64,000 nucleotides of DNA, from positions 1 to 64,000 of the forward strand of contig DAOUFY010000043.1 of the NCBI GenBank assembly GCA_034429745.1, written 5' to 3'. Source of the stretch: JBAXBF01 sp034429745. Its GTDB lineage: Bacteria; Chloroflexota; Anaerolineae; Anaerolineales; DRKV01. Below, piece after piece: positions 15,959 to 24,247 of the stretch (positions are counted from its first letter, which is position 1; each line of letters opens with the position of its first letter). The position numbers and the translations under genes are program-made. The notes below the pieces were generated by a model, which saw nothing but the letters and a program-made list of their open reading frames with translations, was not told the origin of the DNA and did no database searches.

Positions 15959-17440
15959 ATGAGTAAAAGTATTATCCTAGTAGTAGATGACGATCTTGTA
16001 TCTCGCAAGTTGATAACTTCTCTTCTTATGGCTTCTGAACATGCCAATGAGTATGAAGTGAATGTGGCGGCAAGCGGACATGAAGCATTAGAAAAAGCAG
16101 CTCAAATTTTACCGGATGTAATTTTGCTCGATGTCATGATGCCGGATATGGATGGATTTGAGGTCTGTGAAAAGATAAGAGCCGATGCAAGGCTTTCAGA
16201 GGTGCCAATTGTTATGGTAACAGCATTAGATGACCGCGACTCACGCATTAAAGGCATTCAACATGGAGCAGATGACTTTATCACAAAGCCAGTATATGCC
16301 CCAGAATTATTGGCGCGCGTTCAAACCATCACCCGATTGAATCGATACAGGCGCTTGCACGCAGAACGAGCTCGCTTCGAATGGGTTATCTCTCAAGCTG
16401 AAGAAGGTTATGTGCTGGTTGATGAAAAAGATCAAATCATTTACGCTAATCAACGCGCACGTTTATACTTGGGGCTGAACGATGAAAACAATCCCACCGA
16501 GCAGCTCGGAAACTTCTTTGAGATTGCAACCAAGCAGTACCATTGTGAGCCGCAAGAAGCATGGGCATTATGGCATATAGAAGCTGAAGAACCTGTGAGG
16601 TACTTAGTAAAGCCAGAAACAGAAACCACTCATGCTTTCTGGCTTCAAGTATCACGCCTTGTTCAGTCCATTGGCAGCAATACTTACCGCTTGATTAGGC
16701 TTCAAGATGTTACTCAAAAGATGAGCGATCAAATGAATATTTATAACTTTAAAAACTTTATTGCCCATAAGCTGCAAACACCTCTTACTGTAATGAGCGC
16801 TGCCGCAGAACTGTTGGAAATGGATATAGACCAAATGCCGGAGGAAACAGCACAAAATTTTTCCTTGCTGAATCAATCACTGCGCAATTTACGAATGGAA
16901 ATTGACGATGTTTTGCAATATATCCAAGCTCCTCTCATTGCGAAAAGAATGGGTGATCAAGCCAACTTCAAATTGAACCGCATTCCACCATTAACCCAAC
17001 ACATCAGCGTTGAACTTGGGATTAGTAAACTTCATGTTCACTTGCCAGATGAGCTGCTAGAAACATTCTTGCTCTTATCCGATCAAGCCATGGAGTGGAT
17101 TCTATGGGAACTGTTGGAAAATGCAAAAAAATTTCACCCCCAAAACAACCCCACTATTGAGATAAGGGTAAGTCCCCAAGACAATCAACTCATTTCTCTT
17201 TCAGTGATAGATGATGGCGTTACCTTGACACCCGATCAACTCACCCAAGCATGGTTGCCATACTATCAAGCTGAAAAGGATTTTACAGGCAATGTCAGCG
17301 GAATGGGGGTAGGACTTTCAATGGTTGCTTCGTTGGTGTGGGAAGTCGGAGGGCAATGTCAAATTCTCAATCGTGTTCCGCCGCCTGGAGTAATTGTTAA
17401 GCTTAATATTCCTACCAAGAGCGCCTCAGCAAAGGAGTAA
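15959..17440 (+). CDS. Response-regulator/histidine-kinase hybrid (REC-PAS-like-HK)
   Basis: 493 aa, soluble. An N-terminal receiver domain has all key residues: VDDD (about 8-11), the phospho-acceptor in LLDVMMPDMDG (about 59), and ITKP (Lys about 108). A PAS-like segment follows (WVISQAEEGYVLVDEKDQI). The kinase part has AHKLQTPL in place of SHELRTPL: the His is kept, but the neighbouring acidic residue used in phosphotransfer is Lys. The ATPase domain has ELLENAKKFH (N box) and GMGVGL (G2), but the G1 box reads DDGVT where DxGxG is expected. Kinase activity may therefore be weak or lost. TATACT lies 11 bases before the ATG, and a 7-bp hairpin (15916-15935) separates it from the gene upstream. 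Confidence 0.85.
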   Translation: MSKSIILVVDDDLVSRKLITSLLMASEHANEYEVNVAASGHEALEKAAQILPDVILLDVMMPDMDGFEVCEKIRADARLSEVPIVMVTALDDRDSRIKGIQHGADDFITKPVYAPELLARVQTITRLNRYRRLHAERARFEWVISQAEEGYVLVDEKDQIIYANQRARLYLGLNDENNPTEQLGNFFEIATKQYHCEPQEAWALWHIEAEEPVRYLVKPETETTHAFWLQVSRLVQSIGSNTYRLIRLQDVTQKMSDQMNIYNFKNFIAHKLQTPLTVMSAAAELLEMDIDQMPEETAQNFSLLNQSLRNLRMEIDDVLQYIQAPLIAKRMGDQANFKLNRIPPLTQHISVELGISKLHVHLPDELLETFLLLSDQAMEWILWELLENAKKFHPQNNPTIEIRVSPQDNQLISLSVIDDGVTLTPDQLTQAWLPYYQAEKDFTGNVSGMGVGLSMVASLVWEVGGQCQILNRVPPPGVIVKLNIPTKSASAKE

Positions 17441-17445
17441 TTTGT

Positions 17446-18432
17446 ATGAGCGAGCTTGATATTAATTATCTAAGTCAAGAACAACTAGATCAGCTAAATC
17501 AGGAACAAAAAGCCATTTTTCACTTATTGTCAGAAGAAGAACAGCAATTCTTTGCCCAAACCTTTTCACCACAGGATTTACCCAAAGCGTTGGATCGCAA
17601 AGGTGAAATCCTCAAGCGCAATCAAACTCAACGCGAACGTTTAGCCGCCATAAAAGAACGGCTGGCAAAAACAGATGAAGAATTTCCTCAACAACCTACT
17701 GATTTCAACGCTGCTTTGGGCATTGGCGGACTTGCAGCAGGTGCTGCGGCTGTTTTAGGCATTGGAACAGCAGCTCAGACAATTGCTACCGGCGGTACTG
17801 CCCAATGGAAAGGGGTATCTCCGCGGCTTGTTGCAAATGCCCTTGAGCGCGCTTTTGATTCAGAAACTACCGACGCTGAAGTGGAAGGGCAAGACAACGA
17901 ATTGACTGTAACCATTTACCTAAAGCCACCAAATGATAGGACTTACGTTCCAGCTCTATCAGTTCTTCTCGTCCAAGTGCAAGACACTCTGCAGGTAAGT
18001 GTGAGCAATCTGACTTCCGAAAGTGTTGCTGCAACGTTAAAGCGCGGCGGCAAAAAGTTCCTGGATTTGGCGATTAAGGGCTTTTTCCTGTGGCAACGCC
18101 GGCACAGTATCTTTACCAATGAATTATCCGATTTTGCTCAATCTGCGCTGACAAGCGCCTTTGACGCTGCTCAAGCGGTTAAAGATTTGGACTTGGAAGA
18201 TCGAGTCTGGGAAGTCATCAAACAAACTGCAGATGCGCGCGAAAAAGCCTATCTAGTCGAAGCAGAACGAAAACGATTAGCTCTTCAAGACCTTGAAAAG
18301 GCTTGGGATGATTACTATCGCTGTCCACGCTGCGGCGAACCGTTACGAGAAAACATGGATTACTGCCTTGTGTGCGGTCGAGCCCGCAATCCCCGTCCCA
18401 CACAGCCGGATCCCCGGCAAACCTCTGCCTAA
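17446..18432 (+). CDS. Zinc-ribbon protein with coiled-coil N-terminus, unknown function
   Basis: 328 aa. The N-terminal 90 residues are charged and helical (QEQLDQLNQEQKAIFHLLSE and later RNQTQRERLAAIKERLAKT). A Gly/Ala-rich hydrophobic stretch (about 85-115) could insert in or lie on the membrane. A mixed alpha/beta middle domain follows. The C-terminus ends in a zinc ribbon, YRCPRCGEPLRENMDYCLVCGRAR, with four cysteines as CxxC pairs. The ATG is five bases after the kinase stop, and its AAGGAG lies in the end of that gene, so the two are co-translated. It ends one base short of the opposing gene's stop codon. I do not recognise the family. Confidence 0.7.
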   Translation: MSELDINYLSQEQLDQLNQEQKAIFHLLSEEEQQFFAQTFSPQDLPKALDRKGEILKRNQTQRERLAAIKERLAKTDEEFPQQPTDFNAALGIGGLAAGAAAVLGIGTAAQTIATGGTAQWKGVSPRLVANALERAFDSETTDAEVEGQDNELTVTIYLKPPNDRTYVPALSVLLVQVQDTLQVSVSNLTSESVAATLKRGGKKFLDLAIKGFFLWQRRHSIFTNELSDFAQSALTSAFDAAQAVKDLDLEDRVWEVIKQTADAREKAYLVEAERKRLALQDLEKAWDDYYRCPRCGEPLRENMDYCLVCGRARNPRPTQPDPRQTSA

Positions 18433-18433
18433 C

Positions 18434-19471
18434 CTAGCGGCATAAATTCCCGGTCTTGCAATAGCGGCACCGTCCATTGCTGTCATAATAATAGCATTTC
18501 CCATTCTCGTCATAAAAGCGGCACCCAATGCAATAATAAGGATAAACCTTTTTATAATACACTGATGTAGCATAAACACAGGGATAGCATGGGTAACAAG
18601 GATAAGTACCGTTGCATGAAGTGCAATAGCAAGTGTATGGATCATAATCTACGCAGCAATTGCGCCAGGGCGGTACCCAGGTTGGCGTCCATTGGGGCAA
18701 AATAACCTCGCCTGTATATACTAAACGATTATCATCCGTACGGTACATCAATACGGTTTGTTTTCCTCCCTTAACCGAGGGACCAGTACAATACAAGCGG
18801 TTTGGGTAATCTGCAATTACTGAACATTTGAAAGTTTTTCCTCCTATCACCGCATAGTATGTCCCTGTAACCGGGTTGGTTAATTGCATCGTAACTAAAT
18901 AACGATTGTTTTGCAAAAAACCATAACGATATACATAAGCCCCATTGAACAGCGGATCGTTTGCCACGTTTTGACCACTTGGTTGAACTGTCTTAGGAAA
19001 AGCAGCTTGAGTTAACGAATAGGCAGTTTGTGTTTGAACGAGACTGTTCTGAGTTTGAGCAAGCACAACTTGAACTTGCTGTTCTAGAGATAATGTGGGG
19101 GTTTTCGCAATTTGAGTTTGAGCTACAGCAGTCTGCACCGCTTGGACAAAAGCAAGTTGAGTTTCTTGGGCAATTTGGGTTGAAGCAGCAGCTGTTTGGA
19201 CTTTTTCATCAAAGGAGAGCTCACTTTCAAGAGCGGTTTGAGTGGCTGCCAAAGCTTGCTCCTCTGTAGCTAGTTGCGCTGCGACTTCAGTTGACAGCAA
19301 GACTTGTGCTGTTTCAGCTAACTGCGATGGTTCAAAACCAATAGAAGAAGTGGGTGAAGCTGCTCCACTCGGGAGCGATCTTTTAGGCAAAAATTCACAG
19401 CTTATTAGACTATACCCAACCAAACAACAAGCTAGGAAAAGCACTACCATTTGTGAGGTATTTTTAAACAT
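18434..19471 (-). CDS. Lipoprotein with Gln/Thr-rich helical repeats and a cysteine-rich tail
   Basis: 345 aa. The signal peptide ends at the lipobox LISC (Cys 25). Residues about 50-165 repeat short A/T/Q-rich units (TQTALES, AVQTAVAQTQIAKT, VVLAQTQNSLVQTQTA) that would form long helices. A small beta domain (about 175-265) follows. The last 75 residues contain 14 cysteines, with runs such as TCYCTSCNGTYPCYPC, and end CRYCKTGNLCR. Such density suggests multiple disulfides or metal binding outside the cell. The Tyr/Cys-rich part is unusual and I know no matching family. Convergent with the zinc-ribbon gene; the two stop codons are one base apart. Confidence 0.75.
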   Translation of the reverse strand: MFKNTSQMVVLFLACCLVGYSLISCEFLPKRSLPSGAASPTSSIGFEPSQLAETAQVLLSTEVAAQLATEEQALAATQTALESELSFDEKVQTAAASTQIAQETQLAFVQAVQTAVAQTQIAKTPTLSLEQQVQVVLAQTQNSLVQTQTAYSLTQAAFPKTVQPSGQNVANDPLFNGAYVYRYGFLQNNRYLVTMQLTNPVTGTYYAVIGGKTFKCSVIADYPNRLYCTGPSVKGGKQTVLMYRTDDNRLVYTGEVILPQWTPTWVPPWRNCCVDYDPYTCYCTSCNGTYPCYPCYPCVYATSVYYKKVYPYYCIGCRFYDENGKCYYYDSNGRCRYCKTGNLCR

Positions 19472-19530
19472 GCAAACCTCCTTTCTAAGGTCTCTCCTAG
19501 CCCCCTTCTAACCTGCTAAGACTAACCTAC

Positions 19531-19575
19531 CACTGAAAATAACCATTTTTTCAGTGTACTGATCGTATTATAGCA
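19531..19575 (-). promoter_or_regulatory. Extended -10 and leader hairpin of the Cys-rich lipoprotein gene
   Basis: On the minus strand TGCTATAAT (19575-19567) is a perfect extended -10. The predicted start (about 19560) is followed at once by a perfect 9-bp inverted repeat CACTGAAAA/TTTTCAGTG (19556-19531). This could be a leader hairpin or an operator. No T-tract follows, so it is not a classical terminator for trxA. Confidence 0.55.
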
Positions 19576-19632
19576 CATTTCTCAGGCAACAAAGCACCCC
19601 CTCTGCATTAACCTCTATGCAAGAAGATATAC

Positions 19633-19971
19633 TTAAGCATTCAAGGCTTCTTCCACTTCTTCCAGCAGCTTCTTCTTTGACTTAACCCCAGTGATGCGAA
19701 AGTTTTCAATCATTTTGCCGTTTTTAAATAATAATAGGGTAGGCAAACCCATTACACCACATCTCATTACCGTCTGTGTTGATTCATCTGCATTTAACTT
19801 TACGACTTTAATTCGTCCATTCCATTCGTTGGCAGCGAGGTCTTCCAAAATGGGATCAATCGTTTTGCAAGGACCACACCAAGGTGCTGAAAAATCAACA
19901 AGAACCGGCAAATCTGCTTGAAGCACCTCCTGCTCAAAATTATCATCATCTACTGATATCACTTTTTCCAT
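19633..19971 (-). CDS. trxA: Thioredoxin
   Basis: 112 aa, the usual length. The active site WCGPC is at residues 31-35, followed by Lys as normal. Thioredoxins reduce protein disulfides in the cytoplasm, with electrons from thioredoxin reductase. The cis-Pro motif is present as GLPTLLLF. AAGGAG is nine bases before the ATG. It follows the HAD phosphatase gene with a 48-bp gap and may share its transcript. Confidence 0.95.
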   Translation of the reverse strand: MEKVISVDDDNFEQEVLQADLPVLVDFSAPWCGPCKTIDPILEDLAANEWNGRIKVVKLNADESTQTVMRCGVMGLPTLLLFKNGKMIENFRITGVKSKKKLLEEVEEALNA

Positions 19972-20019
19972 GAAAGCAATCTCCTTACATCATTGATTCA
20001 ATCAATCAAACATACTCTA

Positions 20020-20844
20020 TCACGAAATCCCACAATGCTTTTTTATATAAACTGCCATCTCTCCTAGGTGATTAAAAATCATGTGAGGCTGATAAGGAGA
20101 ATGAGCTAAATCTTTCAATTGCGTTTCACCACTAAGCACTAAAACTGTGGTTATGCCACTGCTTGCACCTAACGCAATATCGGTATAAAGGCGGTCACCG
20201 ACCATTACTAGAGAAGAAATTGGCATACCTAAACGCTGAGCAGCCATTTCAATTATAATGCGATTAGGCTTTCCGATTACAACATCTGGTTCGCGTCCAG
20301 TTGAGGCTTTTACCAAAGCAATTAGAGCGCCGGCATCTGGCATATAGCCTCCAGGTATAGGACAATTGATGTCAGCATGGGTTGCCAAGTATGGCAATCC
20401 CTCCCGAACAAATGAGCAAAACTTCCATAACTTTCCGTATGTTAATGTCGTATCAAACCCAAGGATAACCACTTGAGGGTTTGTAGGATCGATTTCAAAG
20501 CCATTCTCCAAGAACACTTCTTCTAACTCGGTTGTGCCCAATACAAAAAGTCTCTGCCAGCCATGACTTTCCCGCTTTTTTTTTAAAAAAAATGCTGCTG
20601 CCATACCAGAGGTGAATATTTTCTCAATCGGTACACTTATGCCCAAGTGAAATAACTTTTCCAAATACTGACGCGGATGTTTTGATGAATTATTAGTCAA
20701 GAACAAAAAACCAATACCCTGCTCTTGTAATAAGTCAATAAACGTCCGGGCGCCCTCAATGAGTTGATTACCTAAATAGGTCGTTCCATCAAGGTCTAAG
20801 ATATATGCACGCGTATTATCTAATAGAACGTCCACAATATTCAC
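20020..20844 (-). CDS. HAD-IIA family phosphatase (NagD-like)
   Basis: 274 aa. Motif I is ILDLDGTTYLG with the nucleophile Asp 17 and Asp 19. Motif II is FLTNNSSKHP. The type IIA cap lies between motifs II and III. Motif III/IV is VIGKPNRII with the Lys, and MVGDRLYTDIALG with the metal-binding Asp. NagD-like proteins dephosphorylate small sugar phosphates or nucleotides. It is 12 bp downstream of lysX on the same strand. Confidence 0.9.
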   Translation of the reverse strand: MNIVDVLLDNTRAYILDLDGTTYLGNQLIEGARTFIDLLQEQGIGFLFLTNNSSKHPRQYLEKLFHLGISVPIEKIFTSGMAAAFFLKKKRESHGWQRLFVLGTTELEEVFLENGFEIDPTNPQVVILGFDTTLTYGKLWKFCSFVREGLPYLATHADINCPIPGGYMPDAGALIALVKASTGREPDVVIGKPNRIIIEMAAQRLGMPISSLVMVGDRLYTDIALGASSGITTVLVLSGETQLKDLAHSPYQPHMIFNHLGEMAVYIKKHCGIS

Positions 20845-20855
20845 GCAGACTAAGC

Positions 20856-21701
20856 TTACTGAGCAACTTTAATAACGTAATCCACAATCTTCTGGGGAAT
20901 GTTTACTCCAGTAGTATCAATACTGTTGCGAAATTCCATCGTGTAATTCACTTCGTTGACCAACAATTCTCCCTGCATGGTTTCTAAGAGATCAATGGCA
21001 ACAATACCTCCGCCAACAGCTCGCGCAGCCGCCAATGACAACTCAACCGCTCGGTCGTTCAAGGGATAATTGTCAGCTTTACCGCCCCGAGCAGTATTCG
21101 TGATCCAATGATCAGAGGAGCGGGTAATACCGCAAATGACTTCATCCCCAACCACAAAAGTACGGATATCTCTGCCCGGCTTTTCAATATATTCCTGAAT
21201 ATAAAAAATGGAATGATGATAAGAACCTAAAGTTACTTTATGTTCAATAATTGCTTCTGCTGCATCGCGGCTATCCACCCGCGCTAATAAACGCCCCCAT
21301 GAACCAACAGCTGGTTTTAAAACAACAGGATAACCCATTTGTTCAATGGCTTGCAAAGCAGATTCGGGTGTGTAAGCAATACAAACCCGCGGCGTAGGTA
21401 CTCCTGCGGCGATAAGCGCCGAGGTCGTTTGCTGTTTATCACCGCAAATTTGAGCCACCTTTGAATCATTCACACATTTAATCCCTGCCTGACATAATAA
21501 TTGCAAAGCTGAAAGCGCCTGAGAATGGCTGATGCAGCGCTCTAGAACCACATCATACTTTTCCCATTCTTCCATCTTATGTAGATCGAAAATGGCTTCG
21601 CGGATATCTATTTTTTCATAAGCAATATTTCGCCGTTCAAATTCTTCAAACAATAATTTTTCTTCCACTCGAACTCGTGAGTACAAAACTCCAATGTTCA
21701 T
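20856..21701 (-). CDS. lysX: ATP-grasp ligase, LysX type (lysine biosynthesis via LysW)
   Basis: 281 aa. LysX attaches alpha-aminoadipate to the C-terminal Glu of the carrier protein LysW in the AAA route of lysine synthesis; the related ArgX uses glutamate. The ATP-grasp signature is clear: YPVVLKPAVGSWGR (ATP binding), FIQEYIEKPGRDIRTFVVGD, then TARGGKADNYPL and LLVNEVNYTMEFRNS for the metal-binding end. NEVNxTMEF is typical of LysX/ArgX rather than RimK. No other lys gene, nor LysW, is in the window. A good ribosome site (AAGGAGCA) precedes the ATG. Confidence 0.87.
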   Translation of the reverse strand: MNIGVLYSRVRVEEKLLFEEFERRNIAYEKIDIREAIFDLHKMEEWEKYDVVLERCISHSQALSALQLLCQAGIKCVNDSKVAQICGDKQQTTSALIAAGVPTPRVCIAYTPESALQAIEQMGYPVVLKPAVGSWGRLLARVDSRDAAEAIIEHKVTLGSYHHSIFYIQEYIEKPGRDIRTFVVGDEVICGITRSSDHWITNTARGGKADNYPLNDRAVELSLAAARAVGGGIVAIDLLETMQGELLVNEVNYTMEFRNSIDTTGVNIPQKIVDYVIKVAQ

Positions 21702-21756
21702 AGAAAGGCTGCTCCTTAAGCTTTATTGGTTTTTCACGAAAAGTGATTATAACATA

Positions 21757-21800
21757 AAAAGCTTGCCCACTGTCTTTCTGATTTTCATAAGACAGTGGGC
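21757..21800 (-). terminator. Intrinsic terminator after the 101-aa secreted protein gene
   Basis: A perfect 12-bp inverted repeat, GCCCACTGTCTT at 21765-21776 and AAGACAGTGGGC at 21789-21800, with a 12-base loop. On the minus strand it is followed by AAGCTTTTTATG. It lies 50 bp after the stop of the small secreted protein and before lysX. Confidence 0.8.
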
Positions 21801-21850
21801 AGGTTGACGTGAACTGTTAACTTGAATGTGGACGAATCGCTCGTACAGCC

Positions 21851-22156
21851 TTAGCGGGTACAGCAAGTGCCTCGTCCTGTGGGACACAAAGGCGTCCCAC
21901 AAGTTCCCAGACCTGTAGGACATAACGGCGTACCGCAGGTTCCCGGACCAGTCGGACAAACGGGATTGGGATTGTTTCTATACCCATAACCACCTTGGCC
22001 GTAAGTTGAAGAGTTGTTATTTCCGCCGATCGTTGGTCGTCCTGGTCCTCGGAACGCACCCGAACCTTCATCCGCCGCTGCATAGACAGGCATAACTACC
22101 TGCATGACTAACACTGCTAGAATTAAAATAACGATAAGTTTACTAATTGTACTCAT
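21851..22156 (-). CDS. Small secreted protein with Cys/Gly/Pro tandem repeats
   Basis: 101 aa. Residues 1-28 are a signal peptide with an AAA-type cleavage region (PVYAAADE). The mature part is Gly/Asn/Pro-rich (RGPGRPTIGGNNNSS) and ends in nearly three copies of a 12-residue unit with the pattern CPTGxGTCGTPL, the third ending GTCCTR. Each unit has two cysteines. The gene has GGAGG upstream and a terminator downstream. Two other reading frames stay open across the repeat, as expected for a short repetitive GC-rich stretch. The function is unknown; a wall-linked or cross-linked surface peptide is possible. Confidence 0.7.
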   Translation of the reverse strand: MSTISKLIVILILAVLVMQVVMPVYAAADEGSGAFRGPGRPTIGGNNNSSTYGQGGYGYRNNPNPVCPTGPGTCGTPLCPTGLGTCGTPLCPTGRGTCCTR

Positions 22157-22302
22157 AGTAGATCCTCCAAACGTATTTTTTAGTTTATAGCCTATACTAT
22201 AAAATACAGTTGTGAGTGCTTTATGTGTAAATCATGAAGATTTTGTGAAGGTTTCAAGAATTCAGCGAAAATAACATTTATCAAGGAATCTATCCATAAA
22301 GG

Positions 22303-23361
22303 TTACGCTTCTTGCAGCGAACGTTTAAACTCTTCAAGTGCATCAATCGGTGTAGGATCCACTTCATATAGCATAGCCAGATAATAAGCTAAATAATCCC
22401 CAAAGTGGAGAGCAACCCATTGCTGAGTCAATGCAGCGCTGCCGCGCGGTTCATAGAAATCAATGTTCAACCCTTCACAGAGAAAAGCCTGCTTGGTTAA
22501 ATCGGTTCGCAACACGTTGCGTTGATGATACAAAGATGAACGTAAAAAGACAGCCATGAAATGAGAAAGATTATTTTCGGGGTGAAGTAAGCCGGCTAAG
22601 GTGTTATGGTCAGCTTCAGGCAGCACCTCAAATTCAGCCCATGCTTTTGCAAGTTCGTTAACCTGCCCTTTCCAGCGCCGCGCGACAGGTGCTAGAAAAT
22701 CTGCTGCCAAAAACACCACCCAACGATTCATTAGCTGCCCTGCCAGTCTTTTGGCTGGATTTTGAGCTAACGGAACAGCAGGTTTTAGCCATTGCTGCTG
22801 TTGGCGCATTGCTTCAACTGCTACTTCCACTTCTGCTGAAGGATCATTGATCAAATGTAGGCGTGCTACCATTGACAACAGCAGTCCAAAAGAATAACCA
22901 ACCGCAGCGCGTGGAGGACCCGGATGATGGATAACCCAGACTGGAATATCCTTCTGATGTGCTAGACGCGCCAATTCTCCTCCTCTAGTCAACGCGATAA
23001 CGCGGCAACGTTTGTCAATGGCGCGTTGAAAGGATGTAAGCACCTCCTCTGTATTCCCTGAATGTGAAGAAGCAATTACCAGTGTATCTTCGCCGCTTGC
23101 CCAAGTGGGTAGCTCATAATTGCGATAGACAAAGATTGGCACCTTGCATTGCGGTTCCAACCAAGCAGTTAACAAATCAGCCGCAATCGCTGATCCCCCC
23201 AATCCGCAAATAAGCACTTGACGAACATTTTGCCAATGTGGCAAGGGAAAATCTTTACCTGCCTGCCAAGCATCCAATAATTGCTGCGGCAAGCTATCTA
23301 TAAGCTCTATCATATTGCTTGTATCAATTTTTGAAAATGCTGTAATGTCATCTAGATTCAT
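22303..23361 (-). CDS. Bifunctional phosphoglucose/phosphomannose isomerase (SIS domain)
   Basis: 352 aa. Two SIS folds. The first includes VLICGLGGSAIAADLL and VIASSHSGNTEEVL, the sugar-phosphate site of phosphosugar isomerases. The second half (NRWVVFLAADFLAPVARRWKGQVNELAKAWAEFEVLPEADHN) matches the C-terminal domain of the bifunctional PGI/PMI family, in which EADHN carries active-site Glu and His. The enzyme interconverts glucose-6-P or mannose-6-P with fructose-6-P. Its ATG overlaps the rsmI stop by one base (TAATG), which implies coupled translation. Confidence 0.88.
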   Translation of the reverse strand: MNLDDITAFSKIDTSNMIELIDSLPQQLLDAWQAGKDFPLPHWQNVRQVLICGLGGSAIAADLLTAWLEPQCKVPIFVYRNYELPTWASGEDTLVIASSHSGNTEEVLTSFQRAIDKRCRVIALTRGGELARLAHQKDIPVWVIHHPGPPRAAVGYSFGLLLSMVARLHLINDPSAEVEVAVEAMRQQQQWLKPAVPLAQNPAKRLAGQLMNRWVVFLAADFLAPVARRWKGQVNELAKAWAEFEVLPEADHNTLAGLLHPENNLSHFMAVFLRSSLYHQRNVLRTDLTKQAFLCEGLNIDFYEPRGSAALTQQWVALHFGDYLAYYLAMLYEVDPTPIDALEEFKRSLQEA

Positions 23362-24245
23362 TATTTCACCTCATCATCTTCTTGTTTATTTCTATCTGCA
23401 AATGCCAAACGGTATATATCTTTTCTTGCCCAGCCAGAAGAAGGCGCGAGCCGTTTTGCTGCCTGGGAAAGAGACAAACCTTGCAATGATAATTGTTTCA
23501 ATGCTGTCAGTACTTTCTCAGAAGACCATACTTGATCATCTTGTCTCTCTTCCGCAGGGGTTTCATTCAACAACCGCTGACTATTGCCAGCAACAACTAA
23601 GGTAAATTCACCCCGCACTGTTTGTTCTGTAAAATGAGTGCGAGCTTCCTCCAATGATCCGTAAAAAAACTCTTCATACAACTTAGTTATTTCCCGTGCA
23701 ATGGTGATTCTGCGATTACCTAGAACTTCCTGCATTGTTTTCAAAGATGAAAGCAGCCGCTGCGGAGTTTCAAGAAACACCAATGTATAAGGATAATTAG
23801 CAACTTCTTGCAATAATTGTATTCGTAATGCTGTCTTTCGCGGCAAATATCCCAAATATAAAAAAGAATCCGCCGCCAAACCCGAAGCAATAAGTGCAGC
23901 AATAGGAGCACAAGGGCCTGGAATTGGGGATACTGGAAAATGCTCAGCTAAGGCAGCACAAACAAGTTCATAACCGGGGTCATTTATGATCGGTGTTCCT
24001 GCATCCGAGACTAAAGCCACGTCCCCTTCTTGAAGAACACTAAGCAGATAAGGAATTTTCTCCTTTTGGCGAGGTTCATAAAAACTGATCAACGGAGTAT
24101 GAATATCATAGTGTGAAAGCAGTTTGCGAGTGCGACGCGTATCTTCAGCAGCAATTAGGTTTACTTCTCGCAAAATACGCAGAGCGCGCAGGCTTATATC
24201 TTCCAAATTTCCAATTGGTGTAGCAACCAAATATAGTGTACCCAT
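23361..24245 (-). CDS. rsmI: 16S rRNA (cytidine-1402-2'-O)-methyltransferase
   Basis: 294 aa, tetrapyrrole-methylase fold. RsmI uses SAM to methylate C1402 in the decoding centre of 16S rRNA. Characteristic segments are GTLYLVATPIGNLEDIS at the N-terminus, AAEDTRRTRKLL, SDAGTPIINDPG, PIPGPCAPIAAL and the later ETPQRLL. Length is normal. The C-terminal 70 residues contain a helix-turn-helix-like part (SLQGLSLSQAAKRLA), seen in many RsmI proteins. It sits between a lipoprotein gene (2-bp gap) and the PGI/PMI gene (overlap). Confidence 0.95.
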   Translation of the reverse strand: MGTLYLVATPIGNLEDISLRALRILREVNLIAAEDTRRTRKLLSHYDIHTPLISFYEPRQKEKIPYLLSVLQEGDVALVSDAGTPIINDPGYELVCAALAEHFPVSPIPGPCAPIAALIASGLAADSFLYLGYLPRKTALRIQLLQEVANYPYTLVFLETPQRLLSSLKTMQEVLGNRRITIAREITKLYEEFFYGSLEEARTHFTEQTVRGEFTLVVAGNSQRLLNETPAEERQDDQVWSSEKVLTALKQLSLQGLSLSQAAKRLAPSSGWARKDIYRLAFADRNKQEDDEVK

Positions 24246-24247
24246 AA

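Noticed and set aside
21747..22083. Two further open frames across the small repeat-bearing gene
   Set aside because: They overlap the secreted-protein gene in other frames and lack a ribosome site and signal peptide; short repeats keep several frames open.
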